Assembly: GCF_000708755.2 (NCBI RefSeq)
Contig: NZ_JGVU02000001.1
Location: 124,001-188,000 of the forward strand
From: Metabacillus indicus LMG 22858
GTDB taxonomy: Bacteria > Bacillota > Bacilli > Bacillales > Bacillaceae
Direction of reading: 5' to 3'
Length of the DNA stretch: 64,000 bases
Shown here: piece by piece, positions 1 to 8,739 of the stretch
Numbering within the stretch: position 1 is the stretch's first letter
How the letters are laid out: the number at the start of each line of letters is the position of its first letter
Translations under genes and position numbers: made by a program
The notes under the pieces: generated by a model
The model's input: the letters and a program-made list of their open reading frames with translations, nothing else
What the model was told of the DNA's origin: nothing
Database searches by the model: none

Positions 1-1161
1 CGAGCTGAAATAGTTCGGTGTGTTGAAGCCAAGTTCATCTGCGATCTGCTCGATTGTTTTGTCTGAATGGCGAAGCATCCAGACGGCACGCTGCAGGCGG
101 ACGAAGGTGACATATTCGACAAAACTCCTGCCCGTTTCTTTTTTGAAAAGTCTGCAGAAGTAGGGAACACTGATGTTTATTTGATTGGCGACTTGTCTGG
201 TTGTTAAATCATGCTGGCAGTTTTCTGCGATATATTTGGTGCATGAGGTGATCAGCGGGTTCTTCGTTATCTCTTCATAGTAGCGGAGCGACAGCCTGTT
301 ATAGTGAGGCGTGCGCCTTGCTTTTCGTGCTTCCCTGTAAGAGTGGGAGAGCATAAGGGGTTCTCTGCAGATTGATCCGACGCCTGTGAAAAGATGAATG
401 CCGTGTTTTTCCTTCAATGCTTCTGCTGCCCGGAGGAAAGTCTCTTCGCCTTCCTGAAAGTGCTGAAAGGATGTATAGCCGTGCGGAACCTGGATCAGCA
501 TGAGCAGATGTTTTTTATAGGCCAGAAAAGAAGGAAGCACACCTATGGCTGAAAAAGCATCTTTAAACGCAGCCTGAATCAGCATGGGCGCATTTACTGC
601 TGTTTCCCGGGGCTGGTTGTGAATGAATCCCTGAATAAAACAGACCGTGTTTGGGACGCTGTGATCAGGAAAATAGGGGCGTGCGGCAAACAGTTCCTCC
701 TCAGATTTGACTTCGGCTCTGAGAAGTCTTCTGAGAAAAGCTTCCTGAAAGGGAAGAAGCTCGCTGTTTCCTTGCTTGTATGTTTTAGTCATATCACCGT
801 AGTTCGTTATGATTGCGCTTTCATTTGCAGCTGAAGTCAGTACTTTTTTTATGCTTTTAATGAAGGTGTGTTTTTTGACAGGCTTAACGAGCATGGTCTG
901 AAGCTTCATCTCAAGTGCAAGCGGCGATGTTTTCAGCATGGAAGGCTCAATAAGCGGGAAGATAATGCAGTTCTGATGGTGTTTTTTGAGCCGGTGAATT
1001 TTAACCCAGTCGAACAGTTTAGTAACTTCGACTACCGTTATCGTAAGCGGATCTCGTCTATGACCGGAAACAGATAGTTCTTCTTTAAGTTCTTCATGGA
1101 TCCATGCGGCCATTTTCTCTTTTTCGGCAGGTTCCTTAACTTCGAATGTTACGGTATACAC
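1..1161 (-). CDS. AraC-type regulator with degenerate receiver-like N-terminus (partial)
   Basis: The reading frame runs leftward and leaves the window before its stop, giving 387 visible codons. The last part is an AraC double helix-turn-helix (…QVANQINISVPYFCRLFKK… and …IEQIADELGFNTPNYF). The first ~110 residues resemble a response-regulator receiver, including a late LVKPV like the conserved receiver Lys-Pro, but the phosphoacceptor position reads VVEV rather than an Asp-containing strand, so it is probably not phosphorylated. The GTG at 1161 is chosen because GGGGA lies 8 nt upstream and a -10 element lies at 1201-1206; an in-frame ATG at 1209 sits inside that promoter. It is divergent from the acetate-type symporter genes and probably regulates them (inference from position). 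Confidence 0.8.
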   Translation of the reverse strand, partial: MYTVTFEVKEPAEKEKMAAWIHEELKEELSVSGHRRDPLTITVVEVTKLFDWVKIHRLKKHHQNCIIFPLIEPSMLKTSPLALEMKLQTMLVKPVKKHTFIKSIKKVLTSAANESAIITNYGDMTKTYKQGNSELLPFQEAFLRRLLRAEVKSEEELFAARPYFPDHSVPNTVCFIQGFIHNQPRETAVNAPMLIQAAFKDAFSAIGVLPSFLAYKKHLLMLIQVPHGYTSFQHFQEGEETFLRAAEALKEKHGIHLFTGVGSICREPLMLSHSYREARKARRTPHYNRLSLRYYEEITKNPLITSCTKYIAENCQHDLTTRQVANQINISVPYFCRLFKKETGRSFVEYVTFVRLQRAVWMLRHSDKTIEQIADELGFNTPNYFSS

Positions 1162-1200
1162 GCTTTTATTCCCCGTTTCTATCAGTATGACTCTAGCACT

Positions 1201-1229
1201 AGTATACATGAAAGAAGGAATATATTAAA
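1201..1229 (-). promoter_or_regulatory. Promoter of the AraC-type regulator
   Basis: Read on the minus strand, TTTAAT (1229-1224), a 17-bp spacer and TATACT (1206-1201) with an upstream TG form a sigma-A-type promoter. It would give a leader of about 33 nt before the GTG at 1161. Confidence 0.5.
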
Positions 1230-1329
1230 TATTTATACATTTCTGATAATTTATTGTAAGGTAACGCGCGTTTTGGTCATGTACAATACAATCAAGCAGC
1301 AGATTACCAGATAAAAGGGGGAAAGGATC

Positions 1330-1695
1330 GTGGCAGCAGATTATAAAGATTATGAGTATGTAGAGGCAGGGACAGTGGATGTCCGGGAGCTCACGCCGCT
1401 TGATGAGGAGACGCGCCATTTGATGAAAAGCGAGTTCAGCATCGGGTCAAAGCTCACACTGTTTTATTTTGCATTCATTTTGATTATCCCGGTCTTAAAC
1501 TGGTTCGCACCGGATTTTATGTTCTCTTCTTTTTACGGAGGCATGACGTACGCCTGGTTTTTCACCGGAATCTTTGCGATGGGCATGGCCTTTTTAATTG
1601 CATTTATTCATACTTCCCTTTACGAGAAGAGACTGAAGAAGACTCAGACGCCGTCAAGCTCTGTTCAATCTTCTGACGGAAGGAGTGTCAACTGA
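1330..1695 (+). CDS. ywcB: DUF485 membrane protein, symporter partner
   Basis: This 121-residue protein has two membrane segments (about residues 41-61 and 72-95) flanked by a charged N-terminus and a Ser/Thr-rich tail, as in the DUF485 family (YjcH of E. coli, YwcB of B. subtilis). These small proteins are nearly always encoded directly upstream of an acetate/solute:sodium symporter, as here, and are thought to assist it. The start is GTG with GGGGGAAAGG upstream. Its TGA overlaps the ATG of the next gene by one base, so the two are translationally coupled. Confidence 0.85.
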   Translation: MAADYKDYEYVEAGTVDVRELTPLDEETRHLMKSEFSIGSKLTLFYFAFILIIPVLNWFAPDFMFSSFYGGMTYAWFFTGIFAMGMAFLIAFIHTSLYEKRLKKTQTPSSSVQSSDGRSVN

Positions 1696-3260
1696 TGGCA
1701 GCGTTACTTGAACCGAAAATGCTTTTGACGATTTTCCTGATGGGTACAATCGTGTATATTACGTATCTTACAAAAAGAAACGCAACGGCATCTGAATTTT
1801 TCGTAGGAGGCAGAAGCTTCGGGTGGTTTACCAACGGTTCGGCCATTGGAGGGGACTACCTTAGTGCTGCAACGTTTCTCGGAATTGCGGGGCTGACGTT
1901 TCAGCTTGGCTATGACGGAGCGTACTATGCGTTCTGTTTCTCGATTGGGCTTACTCTTCTTGCTATTTTCGTAGCGGGTCCGCTCCGCAGATTCGGAGCT
2001 TATACAGTAGCCGATTTCCTCGGCTACCGCTTTCACAGCAAGCGTGCAAGACTTGCGGCAGTAGCAGTCGTTCTTGCCATTTCAGGTTTCTACGCAGCAC
2101 CCCAGCTGCTCGGCGCCGCACAGATCTTGAGCATGTTCTTTGGAACTAGCTATGAGTTTGGCATTATCTTTACGTGCAGTGTCATGATCTTCTACGTTGG
2201 TGTCGGAGGGATGAAGGGAACTACCCTGAACCAGGCGCTGGAGCTCTGGATCCGTCTTGGCGCTTTCATCCTTATGGTCGTCGCGGCCATATACGGCGGT
2301 CTATATTATGAGCGCATTCTTGCGTCCGTTACTGAATTCACAGGAAGCATCGCCGGAACAGCCGAATTTGCTCCTGATGGCAAAGACATCGTTCATGACG
2401 GCCAGACTTGGATTGGAACAGGAAACTATTTTCCTTCTTTCTGGCAGACCATTTCCATGACGATTGGTCTTGCGCTTGGTACCATCGGCCTTCCGCATAT
2501 TCTCCTGCGCTTTTACACAAACCCAAGTGCAAAGGCTGCCCGGAAATCCGCTCTTATGGCGATTATAATTGCAAGCGTTTTCTTTCTCTTTGCTGTTTAT
2601 CTTGGTGCTGTCGGAAGATCAATCTTCCTGAGCGGTTCTGCTGATCCTCAAGTTATGAAGGATCTTGTTGCAGGCGGCAACAACATGGTTATTCCGTCCA
2701 CAGCACAGGCTCTTGGAGGAGAGTGGCTGCTTGGTCTTGTCATTGCCGGTGCGTTTGCGGCCGTTTTCTCAAACCTGTCAGGACTTTTCATCGCAAGCTC
2801 GGGTGCATTGGCGCATGATTTGTATGCTACATTCCTGCGGAAAAACATCTCGCAGAAAGAGCGCGTTATTGCAGGAAAAGTTTCGATTATCGTTCTCGGT
2901 ATTCTATATGGGGCCCTTGGTCTTCTTGTAAAAGAAGCCTCAATCGGCCACTTGGTTGCACTGGCCTTCACAGTAGCAGCAAGTACGTTTACTCCAATCT
3001 TCATCCTTGGCATCTGGTGGAGAGGCATGACTGAAAAAGGGGCGATCGCAGGTCTTGTGCTCGGACTTCTTTCTTCTATGTACATGATCTTCCTGCCGGC
3101 AACACTTCCTGAATTCCTACAATTCAGGGTGCCTGGCCTGATTACCGTGCCAATCGGCTTCTTATCCGTCTATATCGTTTCAAAACTTGACCGGAAAGTG
3201 CCGGCAGACGTAAATGACTTTATGAGAAAAGTGCATTCAAAAGAATCAGAGATTGCCTGA
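1695..3260 (+). CDS. ywcA: Sodium:solute symporter, acetate permease type
   Basis: The 521-residue polytopic protein belongs to the sodium:solute symporter family, ActP/YwcA branch. It shows about 13 hydrophobic segments, the early SEFFVGGRSFGWFTNGSAIGGDYLSAATFLG core typical of SSS transporters (around residues 34-64) and the GLFIASSGALAHDLYATF segment near residue 362. Substrates in this branch are short monocarboxylates such as acetate, imported with sodium; the exact substrate cannot be read from sequence. It is coupled to the DUF485 gene and faces a divergent AraC-type regulator. A terminator follows. Confidence 0.88.
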   Translation: MAALLEPKMLLTIFLMGTIVYITYLTKRNATASEFFVGGRSFGWFTNGSAIGGDYLSAATFLGIAGLTFQLGYDGAYYAFCFSIGLTLLAIFVAGPLRRFGAYTVADFLGYRFHSKRARLAAVAVVLAISGFYAAPQLLGAAQILSMFFGTSYEFGIIFTCSVMIFYVGVGGMKGTTLNQALELWIRLGAFILMVVAAIYGGLYYERILASVTEFTGSIAGTAEFAPDGKDIVHDGQTWIGTGNYFPSFWQTISMTIGLALGTIGLPHILLRFYTNPSAKAARKSALMAIIIASVFFLFAVYLGAVGRSIFLSGSADPQVMKDLVAGGNNMVIPSTAQALGGEWLLGLVIAGAFAAVFSNLSGLFIASSGALAHDLYATFLRKNISQKERVIAGKVSIIVLGILYGALGLLVKEASIGHLVALAFTVAASTFTPIFILGIWWRGMTEKGAIAGLVLGLLSSMYMIFLPATLPEFLQFRVPGLITVPIGFLSVYIVSKLDRKVPADVNDFMRKVHSKESEIA

Positions 3261-3270
3261 TGTAAAACGG

Positions 3271-3299
3271 GGGACCTTCTAAGTGGAGGTCCTCTTTTT
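3271..3299 (+). terminator. Intrinsic terminator after the symporter
   Basis: GGACCT and AGGTCC arms enclose a short loop and are followed by a T-rich run (CTCTTTTTG). Confidence 0.7.
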
Positions 3300-3405
3300 G
3301 TGCGTTTTTAAACCATTCAAATAAACTATATATATTATAAGATTAGTAGGAATAATAACCTATTTTATAGTAAAAATGGGTATATTTAGATGGTTATCTT
3401 GGCAC

Positions 3406-3426
3406 TTATTTCGTCTGACGAAATAA
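3406..3426. promoter_or_regulatory. Perfect palindrome upstream of ywaD
   Basis: TTATTTCGTC and GACGAAATAA are perfect 10-bp inverted arms around one T. The palindrome lies 50 bp before the ywaD start in AT-rich promoter DNA and has no T-run, so a repressor or activator operator is more likely than a terminator. The cognate regulator is unknown. Confidence 0.5.
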
Positions 3427-3475
3427 AGTAAGATACACATTAAGAATCTATCTCTAACCATCAGGAGGCAATGCT

Positions 3476-4867
3476 ATGAAAAAACCAATCCTATCTCTTA
3501 CTCTGGCAGCATCTCTGGCAATTGGAGCTGTCAGTGTACAGGCTGCTGTAAAGCAGGAGCCTGCGGCAAAAGCGGCTCATTACTTCCAGGACCCTTTTGA
3601 AAAGAAAATCCTAAAGGCAATCAGCGCAGAAAACATCTATGAAAATATTGATTACCTATCAAAAGTTCCGCGTGTGGCTGGAACGGAGTCAGAGGCTAAA
3701 GCTGTTCAGTTTATAAAAGAAGAATTTGAATCATACGGGTATAAAGCCGATGTTCAGCCGTTCACATTTTACGGCTATACACCTCCAAGCAGCATCTCCC
3801 TTTCAGTAGATGGATACGAGGGTGAATTGAAGCCTCAGGCATTTACTTATTCTGTGAGCGGAAATGTGTCGGGAGAGCTCGTTTTAGCTGGCCTTGGAAA
3901 AAAGGACGAGCTGTCTTCACTTGATTTGAGCGGGAAAATTGCCCTTATCAAGCGCGGTGAAATCAGTTTTGCAGAAAAAGTGCTCAATGCAGCGGAAAAA
4001 GGAGCTGCCGGGGTCATTATATATAACAATGCAGAGGGAGCACTTAGCGGAACCCTTGGAGAACACAACGACAAATTCGTTCCTTCAGCTGCTTTATCAA
4101 AAGCAGAAGGTGAAGCGCTGCTGTCACAGATCGGGAAAACAGTTTCCCTCTCCATTGTGGGAGCGGAAACGGGTGAAAAAACGTCTCACAATGTAATAGC
4201 CGTGAAAAAACCGACTGGCAAAAAATCTGCAGCGAACGATATTATCGTTCTCGGTGCACATCATGATTCTGTTGCGGGTGCCCCGGGAGCAAATGATGAT
4301 GCCTCAGGAACTGCAATGACTCTTGAGCTTGCTCGCGTTTTGAAGAATGTACCGGCAGATACAGAAATACGCTTTGTGACATTTGGTGCGGAAGAAGTCG
4401 GACTGCTTGGATCAGAACACTATGTAAGCACGTTATCTGACGATGAAATCAGCCGCACAGTTGCTAACTTTAACCTTGACATGGTTGGGAGCAGAGATGC
4501 TGGGGATCTGGTTATGCTGACGCTGGACGGCAAGCCGAACCTTGTCACAGACCTTGCTCAAAAATCGAGCGAAAAACTAAACGGCGAACCGACGCCATAT
4601 GGACAGGGAGGACGCAGTGATCATGTTCCTTTTGCGGAAGCGGGAATTCCTGCTGCGCTGTTTATTCACAGTCCCTCCGAGCCATGGTATCACACACCTG
4701 AAGATTCAATAGACAAAATCAGCAAAGAAAAGCTTCAGGATACAGCGGAAATTGTCGGGACAGCCATTTATGACCGTGCTAGGATGGATCAGATCGGACC
4801 AAAACCGAAAAAAGCTCCAAAGGTTAAAGCACCGGATGAGCTCAAAACAGAAGAGAATATCAAGTAA
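3476..4867 (+). CDS. ywaD: Secreted M28 aminopeptidase with PA domain
   Basis: The 463-residue protein starts with a Sec signal peptide (MKKPILSLTLAASLAIG…VQA, cleavage near residue 23). A protease-associated (PA) domain follows at about residues 125-225 (GKIALIKRGEISFAEK, GVIIYNNAEG), then an M28 zinc peptidase domain. Likely metal and catalytic motifs are all present: HHDS at 262-265, GANDDASG near 271, the EEVG pair near 305, NLDMVG near 333 and WYHTPEDS near 404. It matches B. subtilis YwaD, a double-zinc aminopeptidase, in length and order. The basic Lys-rich C-terminal tail may bind the wall. AGGAGG 7 nt before the ATG fixes the start. Confidence 0.92.
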   Translation: MKKPILSLTLAASLAIGAVSVQAAVKQEPAAKAAHYFQDPFEKKILKAISAENIYENIDYLSKVPRVAGTESEAKAVQFIKEEFESYGYKADVQPFTFYGYTPPSSISLSVDGYEGELKPQAFTYSVSGNVSGELVLAGLGKKDELSSLDLSGKIALIKRGEISFAEKVLNAAEKGAAGVIIYNNAEGALSGTLGEHNDKFVPSAALSKAEGEALLSQIGKTVSLSIVGAETGEKTSHNVIAVKKPTGKKSAANDIIVLGAHHDSVAGAPGANDDASGTAMTLELARVLKNVPADTEIRFVTFGAEEVGLLGSEHYVSTLSDDEISRTVANFNLDMVGSRDAGDLVMLTLDGKPNLVTDLAQKSSEKLNGEPTPYGQGGRSDHVPFAEAGIPAALFIHSPSEPWYHTPEDSIDKISKEKLQDTAEIVGTAIYDRARMDQIGPKPKKAPKVKAPDELKTEENIK

Positions 4868-4875
4868 ACAGCAAA

Positions 4876-4910
4876 TACAGCCTTCATACCTGAAGGCTGT
4901 ATTTTTTTTT
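4876..4910 (+). terminator. Intrinsic terminator after ywaD
   Basis: TACAGCCTTCA and TGAAGGCTGTA pair around a 4-nt loop and are followed by nine T. Confidence 0.85.
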
Positions 4911-4925
4911 GGAAAACCGCTTTTG

Positions 4926-6494
4926 CTAAAAGGAGCTCTCTTTTTTAGAAATCATGTAATCGATTGTCAAAAAAGGAATACCTGCTGCTTTCATATGATG
5001 GGTGGCCGCAAGCTTTCCCTTTTCAGTCTCTTCTACTCTGAAAACCTCATCTAAAGGAAGCTTGAACAAGTAATTTTTCCAGGCGAGATAGATGCCTGCA
5101 TCAGATGAAGGGTTCTGTTTTCTGCTTGTCAGAAGCAGTGAATCTCCGGATTTACTGAGCTCGAGTATGCCGATCATAGAGCATCCGGGCAGAGGGAGCG
5201 CAATATTCATATAGGTCTCCCCGTCTTTCTGATGATAAGAATAAAGGGCGAGAAAAACCGTTTTTTCATCAATTTGTCTGTGCCACGCTCTGACAGACGG
5301 CCTTCCGTCCAAGCCTTCTCTTACCGTATAAATACCGCCGGTCATTTCTTTTTGAGCAGAGGAAAGCGGCAAATGGATTTGTTCTGTACGGCTGCTGATC
5401 CAATGATAGAAAAAAGCAAAAGGTTTAAACCAGGTATGCCAGTGCACGGCTGCAAACAAACGGTAGCTGCTTGTATGTTCATAAAAATCTGTAATTGTAT
5501 CAGTCGTCTTTAAACCGTAAATTTTCATATCATCAACAAGTCCCACATGAATCTGAGCCTCAGCTGCGAGATCCGCCGCATGCTGTTTTCCGCGTATTTT
5601 ACTTACAGAAAAGGAAGGCAGCGCTGCAGATGCCGGTGTAGACACACTCCATCCTATCACTCCAGCCAACGCAAAAACCCCGCCGTTTAACACGCCGTGA
5701 AACTTCAGCATGGTGTCTATGGAAACGGCATATTCGCCGAAAGCATTTCCTGACGCATACGCAAGAGAAAACAGGATGGTGATCCCAAGAGATAAGAAGG
5801 AGAGACGAATGAGCCATTTCCCCCGGGGAATGTCCGCTTTAAAAGAATGCCAGATAAGCGCATAAATCCCGGTGATGTATAGAATCACTGAAAAAAGTTC
5901 AAGCCATACGGAAAAAGCAATGCCTGCAGCAACAATGACAGGTGAAACGATCAGAATACTGACTGCAGCCCGGTAGACGGTTCCTTTTAACAATCTTCCA
6001 AGAAACCCTGCAAAAACCGGAAGCAAAAAGGAAGAGTAGTGAAAATGAATGCCCGTCAGCCACGTGATGATCGGAGAGAATCCAGTATCAACTTCAGCAA
6101 TATGGGCAAAAAACCAGCCGCCCCCGATCATTAAGGAAATCAGGCCCATGTCAATGGAAAACTCCTCAAATCTTACAAATCCCCTTTTCAGAAAACGCGT
6201 GGCGCCATAACTTGCGACAAAGACTGTAAATAGCAGATAAATACCTGCAAGGATCGGACCAGCCGGAGACGGCCCCAGCATGTGCAGGAGCAGAACGGAG
6301 CCGTATCCGAAAGGAGCGATCCATTTATACGTTTTGTAAAACCAGTCCTCTTTTTGTATGACTTGTCTTAGCACAAGCGGGACGTAGACAAGCTGGGCTG
6401 CAGTAAGAAGCAGATAATACCAGGGCCCTTCATGAAAAGCGGCCGAAAGGAAAAACATCAAACCGCATAATACGGCCGTTTTATAAACGTTCAT
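4926..6494 (-). CDS. yndJ: YndJ-family polytopic membrane protein
   Basis: From the chosen start this is 522 residues with about ten hydrophobic segments in the first ~320 residues, followed by a soluble C-terminal part. It resembles the YndJ family of Bacillus, whose function is not known. The start at 6494 has GAAGGAGAG upstream; ATGs 12 and 33 nt further upstream lack a site. It then overlaps the end of the DUF4166 gene by 14 bp, so it is the last gene of a leftward yndG-yndH-yndJ-like operon. The context suggests a membrane or envelope role; nothing more specific is visible. Confidence 0.75.
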   Translation of the reverse strand: MNVYKTAVLCGLMFFLSAAFHEGPWYYLLLTAAQLVYVPLVLRQVIQKEDWFYKTYKWIAPFGYGSVLLLHMLGPSPAGPILAGIYLLFTVFVASYGATRFLKRGFVRFEEFSIDMGLISLMIGGGWFFAHIAEVDTGFSPIITWLTGIHFHYSSFLLPVFAGFLGRLLKGTVYRAAVSILIVSPVIVAAGIAFSVWLELFSVILYITGIYALIWHSFKADIPRGKWLIRLSFLSLGITILFSLAYASGNAFGEYAVSIDTMLKFHGVLNGGVFALAGVIGWSVSTPASAALPSFSVSKIRGKQHAADLAAEAQIHVGLVDDMKIYGLKTTDTITDFYEHTSSYRLFAAVHWHTWFKPFAFFYHWISSRTEQIHLPLSSAQKEMTGGIYTVREGLDGRPSVRAWHRQIDEKTVFLALYSYHQKDGETYMNIALPLPGCSMIGILELSKSGDSLLLTSRKQNPSSDAGIYLAWKNYLFKLPLDEVFRVEETEKGKLAATHHMKAAGIPFLTIDYMISKKESSF

Positions 6495-7083
6495 CAGAAA
6501 CAAACTCTCCTTCATAGGAAAATACATGACCGATCAGCGGATTTGTCACGTCTACCCGGATAGTAAAGAACCCTTTCGTTTCATCGAACGATTCTTCAAC
6601 AGATGCCAGACCCTGGAGGATCTTCGGCAGGGGAATCTCAAGCTTTCCAATGACAAGCCTTTGATTTCCGGACTCAATTCTGAGGCTGCCTCGGTCCGTA
6701 ACATGAAACGTTAAATCAGAGTAAAACAGGCCTGGTTCGCCCAAGTAATCTTTGATGACGTTCCGATCACTGTCCAGGCTCATCAAAGCGTTAAACCCTC
6801 TCTTTTTGCCTGGGAAATAAAACACTCTCTCCCAATGAACCTGCTGTTCACCGCCCACGCCCGTTCTCACAGAATTTACAATCGTAAACGGAATGTTCTC
6901 CCCTCTCTCCGGAAAAAGAAGCTTGCATGCGACTCCCCCTAAAAAGAGCGGATACAGCCATTTCGGGCCGCCTGTTATCTTATGCATCATCCCGCTCCCC
7001 CTGAATGGAAACTGATATCTCTTTTGAAGAGCAGGATGCAGACGGTGATATTCTTCTCGTAATACTTGCTGATAAATAGCCAT
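6481..7083 (-). CDS. yndH: DUF4166-family protein (YndH-like)
   Basis: This 200-residue protein belongs to the DUF4166 family, seen in Bacillus next to yndG and yndJ. Recognisable segments include an N-terminal LREEYHRLHPALQKRYQF and a central WERVFYFPGKKRGFNALM. No catalytic motif is evident. The ATG at 7083 is preceded by AAGGAGA; the frame stays open further upstream but runs into the preceding gene. It lies 10 bp after the SRPBCC/DoxX gene and overlaps the next one. Confidence 0.75.
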   Translation of the reverse strand: MAIYQQVLREEYHRLHPALQKRYQFPFRGSGMMHKITGGPKWLYPLFLGGVACKLLFPERGENIPFTIVNSVRTGVGGEQQVHWERVFYFPGKKRGFNALMSLDSDRNVIKDYLGEPGLFYSDLTFHVTDRGSLRIESGNQRLVIGKLEIPLPKILQGLASVEESFDETKGFFTIRVDVTNPLIGHVFSYEGEFVSDERL

Positions 7084-7093
7084 CTGTTTCTCC

Positions 7094-7996
7094 TTATCTT
7101 TTTCGCCTGCAGCTCTTTGCCGAAGGCACGTCTTTGCTTTGAAAAAAGCCGATTCCTGACAGGACGAAAAGCGCTGCATTAAATGTAATCGGTGTAAAAG
7201 GGTGAGTGAGAACACCCGGGTCTGCTAAAGCGGCAGACAAAGCAAGCATTGGGAAAGCAAGAAGCTGGATCCCAAACAGCCATTTCTTTTTTACAGACAT
7301 CAGCCACAGGATTCCGAATGCTATTTCAGCGATTCCAATACCTGCTGTCAGAAGGGCTGCTTCCTTATATGGCATCTGCAGGAGCTTTTCAGCCATTCCG
7401 ATTTCTTCAGGGTGCTGAAAGAAAAGCTTTGGGACAGCCCCGTGGTAAGTCCAGACAAAAAAGAAAAGAAACGAAATCACCCAGACGCTGAAAAAACGGA
7501 GGTACTGGCTCCCCGGAGTCTCCCCTTTTTCCAGCCACCTTTTTAACACATCAAAGCTTAGCGCGGTTGCCCAGCCGATCATCGGCCTGAACAGAAACCT
7601 GTCCAAAATGGCTCCCGCTCTGCCAAATCTGACATCATAATCATATTGTGTTAAAAAAGTGATATTGTCCTGATTTGGTTTGTACTTCCAATAGCCTCTT
7701 CCTTCCCTGATCAAAGACCGTTTCTGATCGGTTCCAAAATGCAGGGAAGAGGTTCTTGACCCGTCACGGGCATGAAATTCACCGGCACTTTTTCCAAAGC
7801 CTTCTATGCTGAGGCCAAATCCAATATTGGTTTTGTAGGTAAAATGCTGAGGACCGTTTTCTTCTTTTGGCAGATATGTAATAGAGGAAAACCGGAGATC
7901 CCATTGTTCATGCAAGTCTGGAGTCTGAGTGGCGTCCCATAGTTTATCCAGTTCCGCTTCTATAGGAATTTCCACATAGACCGGTTTGTTTTTCAT
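7094..7996 (-). CDS. yndG: SRPBCC domain plus DoxX-like membrane domain protein (YndG-like)
   Basis: The 300-residue protein has an N-terminal START/SRPBCC-type domain (about 1-155, beginning VYVEIPIEAELDKLWDATQTP) followed by a four-helix membrane domain (about 165-290) like DoxX-type proteins. SRPBCC domains bind lipids or other hydrophobic ligands, so a lipid-handling membrane role is plausible but inferred. ATG 7996 is preceded by GAGGTG at 6 nt; a GTG nine bases upstream would sit on that site. First gene of the leftward operon, divergent from the phosphatase. Confidence 0.75.
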   Translation of the reverse strand: MKNKPVYVEIPIEAELDKLWDATQTPDLHEQWDLRFSSITYLPKEENGPQHFTYKTNIGFGLSIEGFGKSAGEFHARDGSRTSSLHFGTDQKRSLIREGRGYWKYKPNQDNITFLTQYDYDVRFGRAGAILDRFLFRPMIGWATALSFDVLKRWLEKGETPGSQYLRFFSVWVISFLFFFVWTYHGAVPKLFFQHPEEIGMAEKLLQMPYKEAALLTAGIGIAEIAFGILWLMSVKKKWLFGIQLLAFPMLALSAALADPGVLTHPFTPITFNAALFVLSGIGFFQSKDVPSAKSCRRKR

Positions 7997-8091
7997 CGTA
8001 TTCACCTCTTTTTTAGAGTATCATATTCATAGACGGATAAATGAGAGATTAAGAGAATTTGTCCACATTTTTACAAAGGGGATGGACGCAT

Positions 8092-8664
8092 ATGACACAA
8101 ATAGGAATCATACGCCACGGGAGAACAGCATGGAACGTTGAGAGAAGAGCTCAGGGCAGCTCGGATATTCCGCTTGATGAAAATGGCATGGAAGAAGCGC
8201 AGAAGCTTGCAGACAGGCTGGGTGAGGAAGAATGGGACCTGATCTTTGCAAGCCCGCTGAAAAGAGCAAGACAGACAGCAGAATGTGTGTCCGTAAAGCT
8301 TGGGAATCTGCCGATTATCTTTGATGATCGTTTAGTAGAAGTGAATGGCGGACTTATTGAAGGAACAACCGAAGATGAACGTCTGGAAAAGTGGGGAGAG
8401 GGCTGGCGCGGTCTCGACCTCGGCATTGAAAAGACCGATGATGTCATACAAAGAGGAAAAGAGTTTTTGGAAGACCTGCTGAATGAACACCCGGATAAAA
8501 AGATTCTGATTGTCAGTCACGGCCTCTTCATAGCCCACTTTCTCAAACAGCTCGTCCCTCAGTTTGAGATGAAGGAAGCTCTGAGAAATACCTCTGTTTC
8601 CACCTTGATTAAAGGGGAAAAGGGCTGGTCCTGCGAGATGTACAACTGTACGAAGCACCTTTAA
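8092..8664 (+). CDS. Histidine phosphatase superfamily protein
   Basis: This 190-residue protein has the branch-1 histidine phosphatase signature: IRHGRTAWN at residues 6-14 with the phosphoacceptor His, ASPLKRARQTAE near 61-72, a catalytic Glu in VEVNGG-type context near 84, and VSHGLFI near 142. Relatives act on phosphosugars or other small phosphoesters (PhoE, GpmB); the substrate here is not determinable. The ATG at 8092 follows AAAGGGG at 10 nt. Confidence 0.88.
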   Translation: MTQIGIIRHGRTAWNVERRAQGSSDIPLDENGMEEAQKLADRLGEEEWDLIFASPLKRARQTAECVSVKLGNLPIIFDDRLVEVNGGLIEGTTEDERLEKWGEGWRGLDLGIEKTDDVIQRGKEFLEDLLNEHPDKKILIVSHGLFIAHFLKQLVPQFEMKEALRNTSVSTLIKGEKGWSCEMYNCTKHL

Positions 8665-8739
8665 CCTGTCACCTGAAAGCAGAAAAAGACAGGAAGCTTG
8701 AGCTGGACGCTTGTAAAATAAAGTCAGGAGGTGAGTCAT

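Noticed and set aside
1-1161. The first gene as a pseudogene
   Set aside because: Translation from 1161 to the edge is open and in one frame with intact AraC motifs; it is simply truncated by the window.
2648-3085. 145-codon frame antisense to the symporter gene
   Set aside because: Its composition reflects the complement of a membrane protein and it lacks a start signal.
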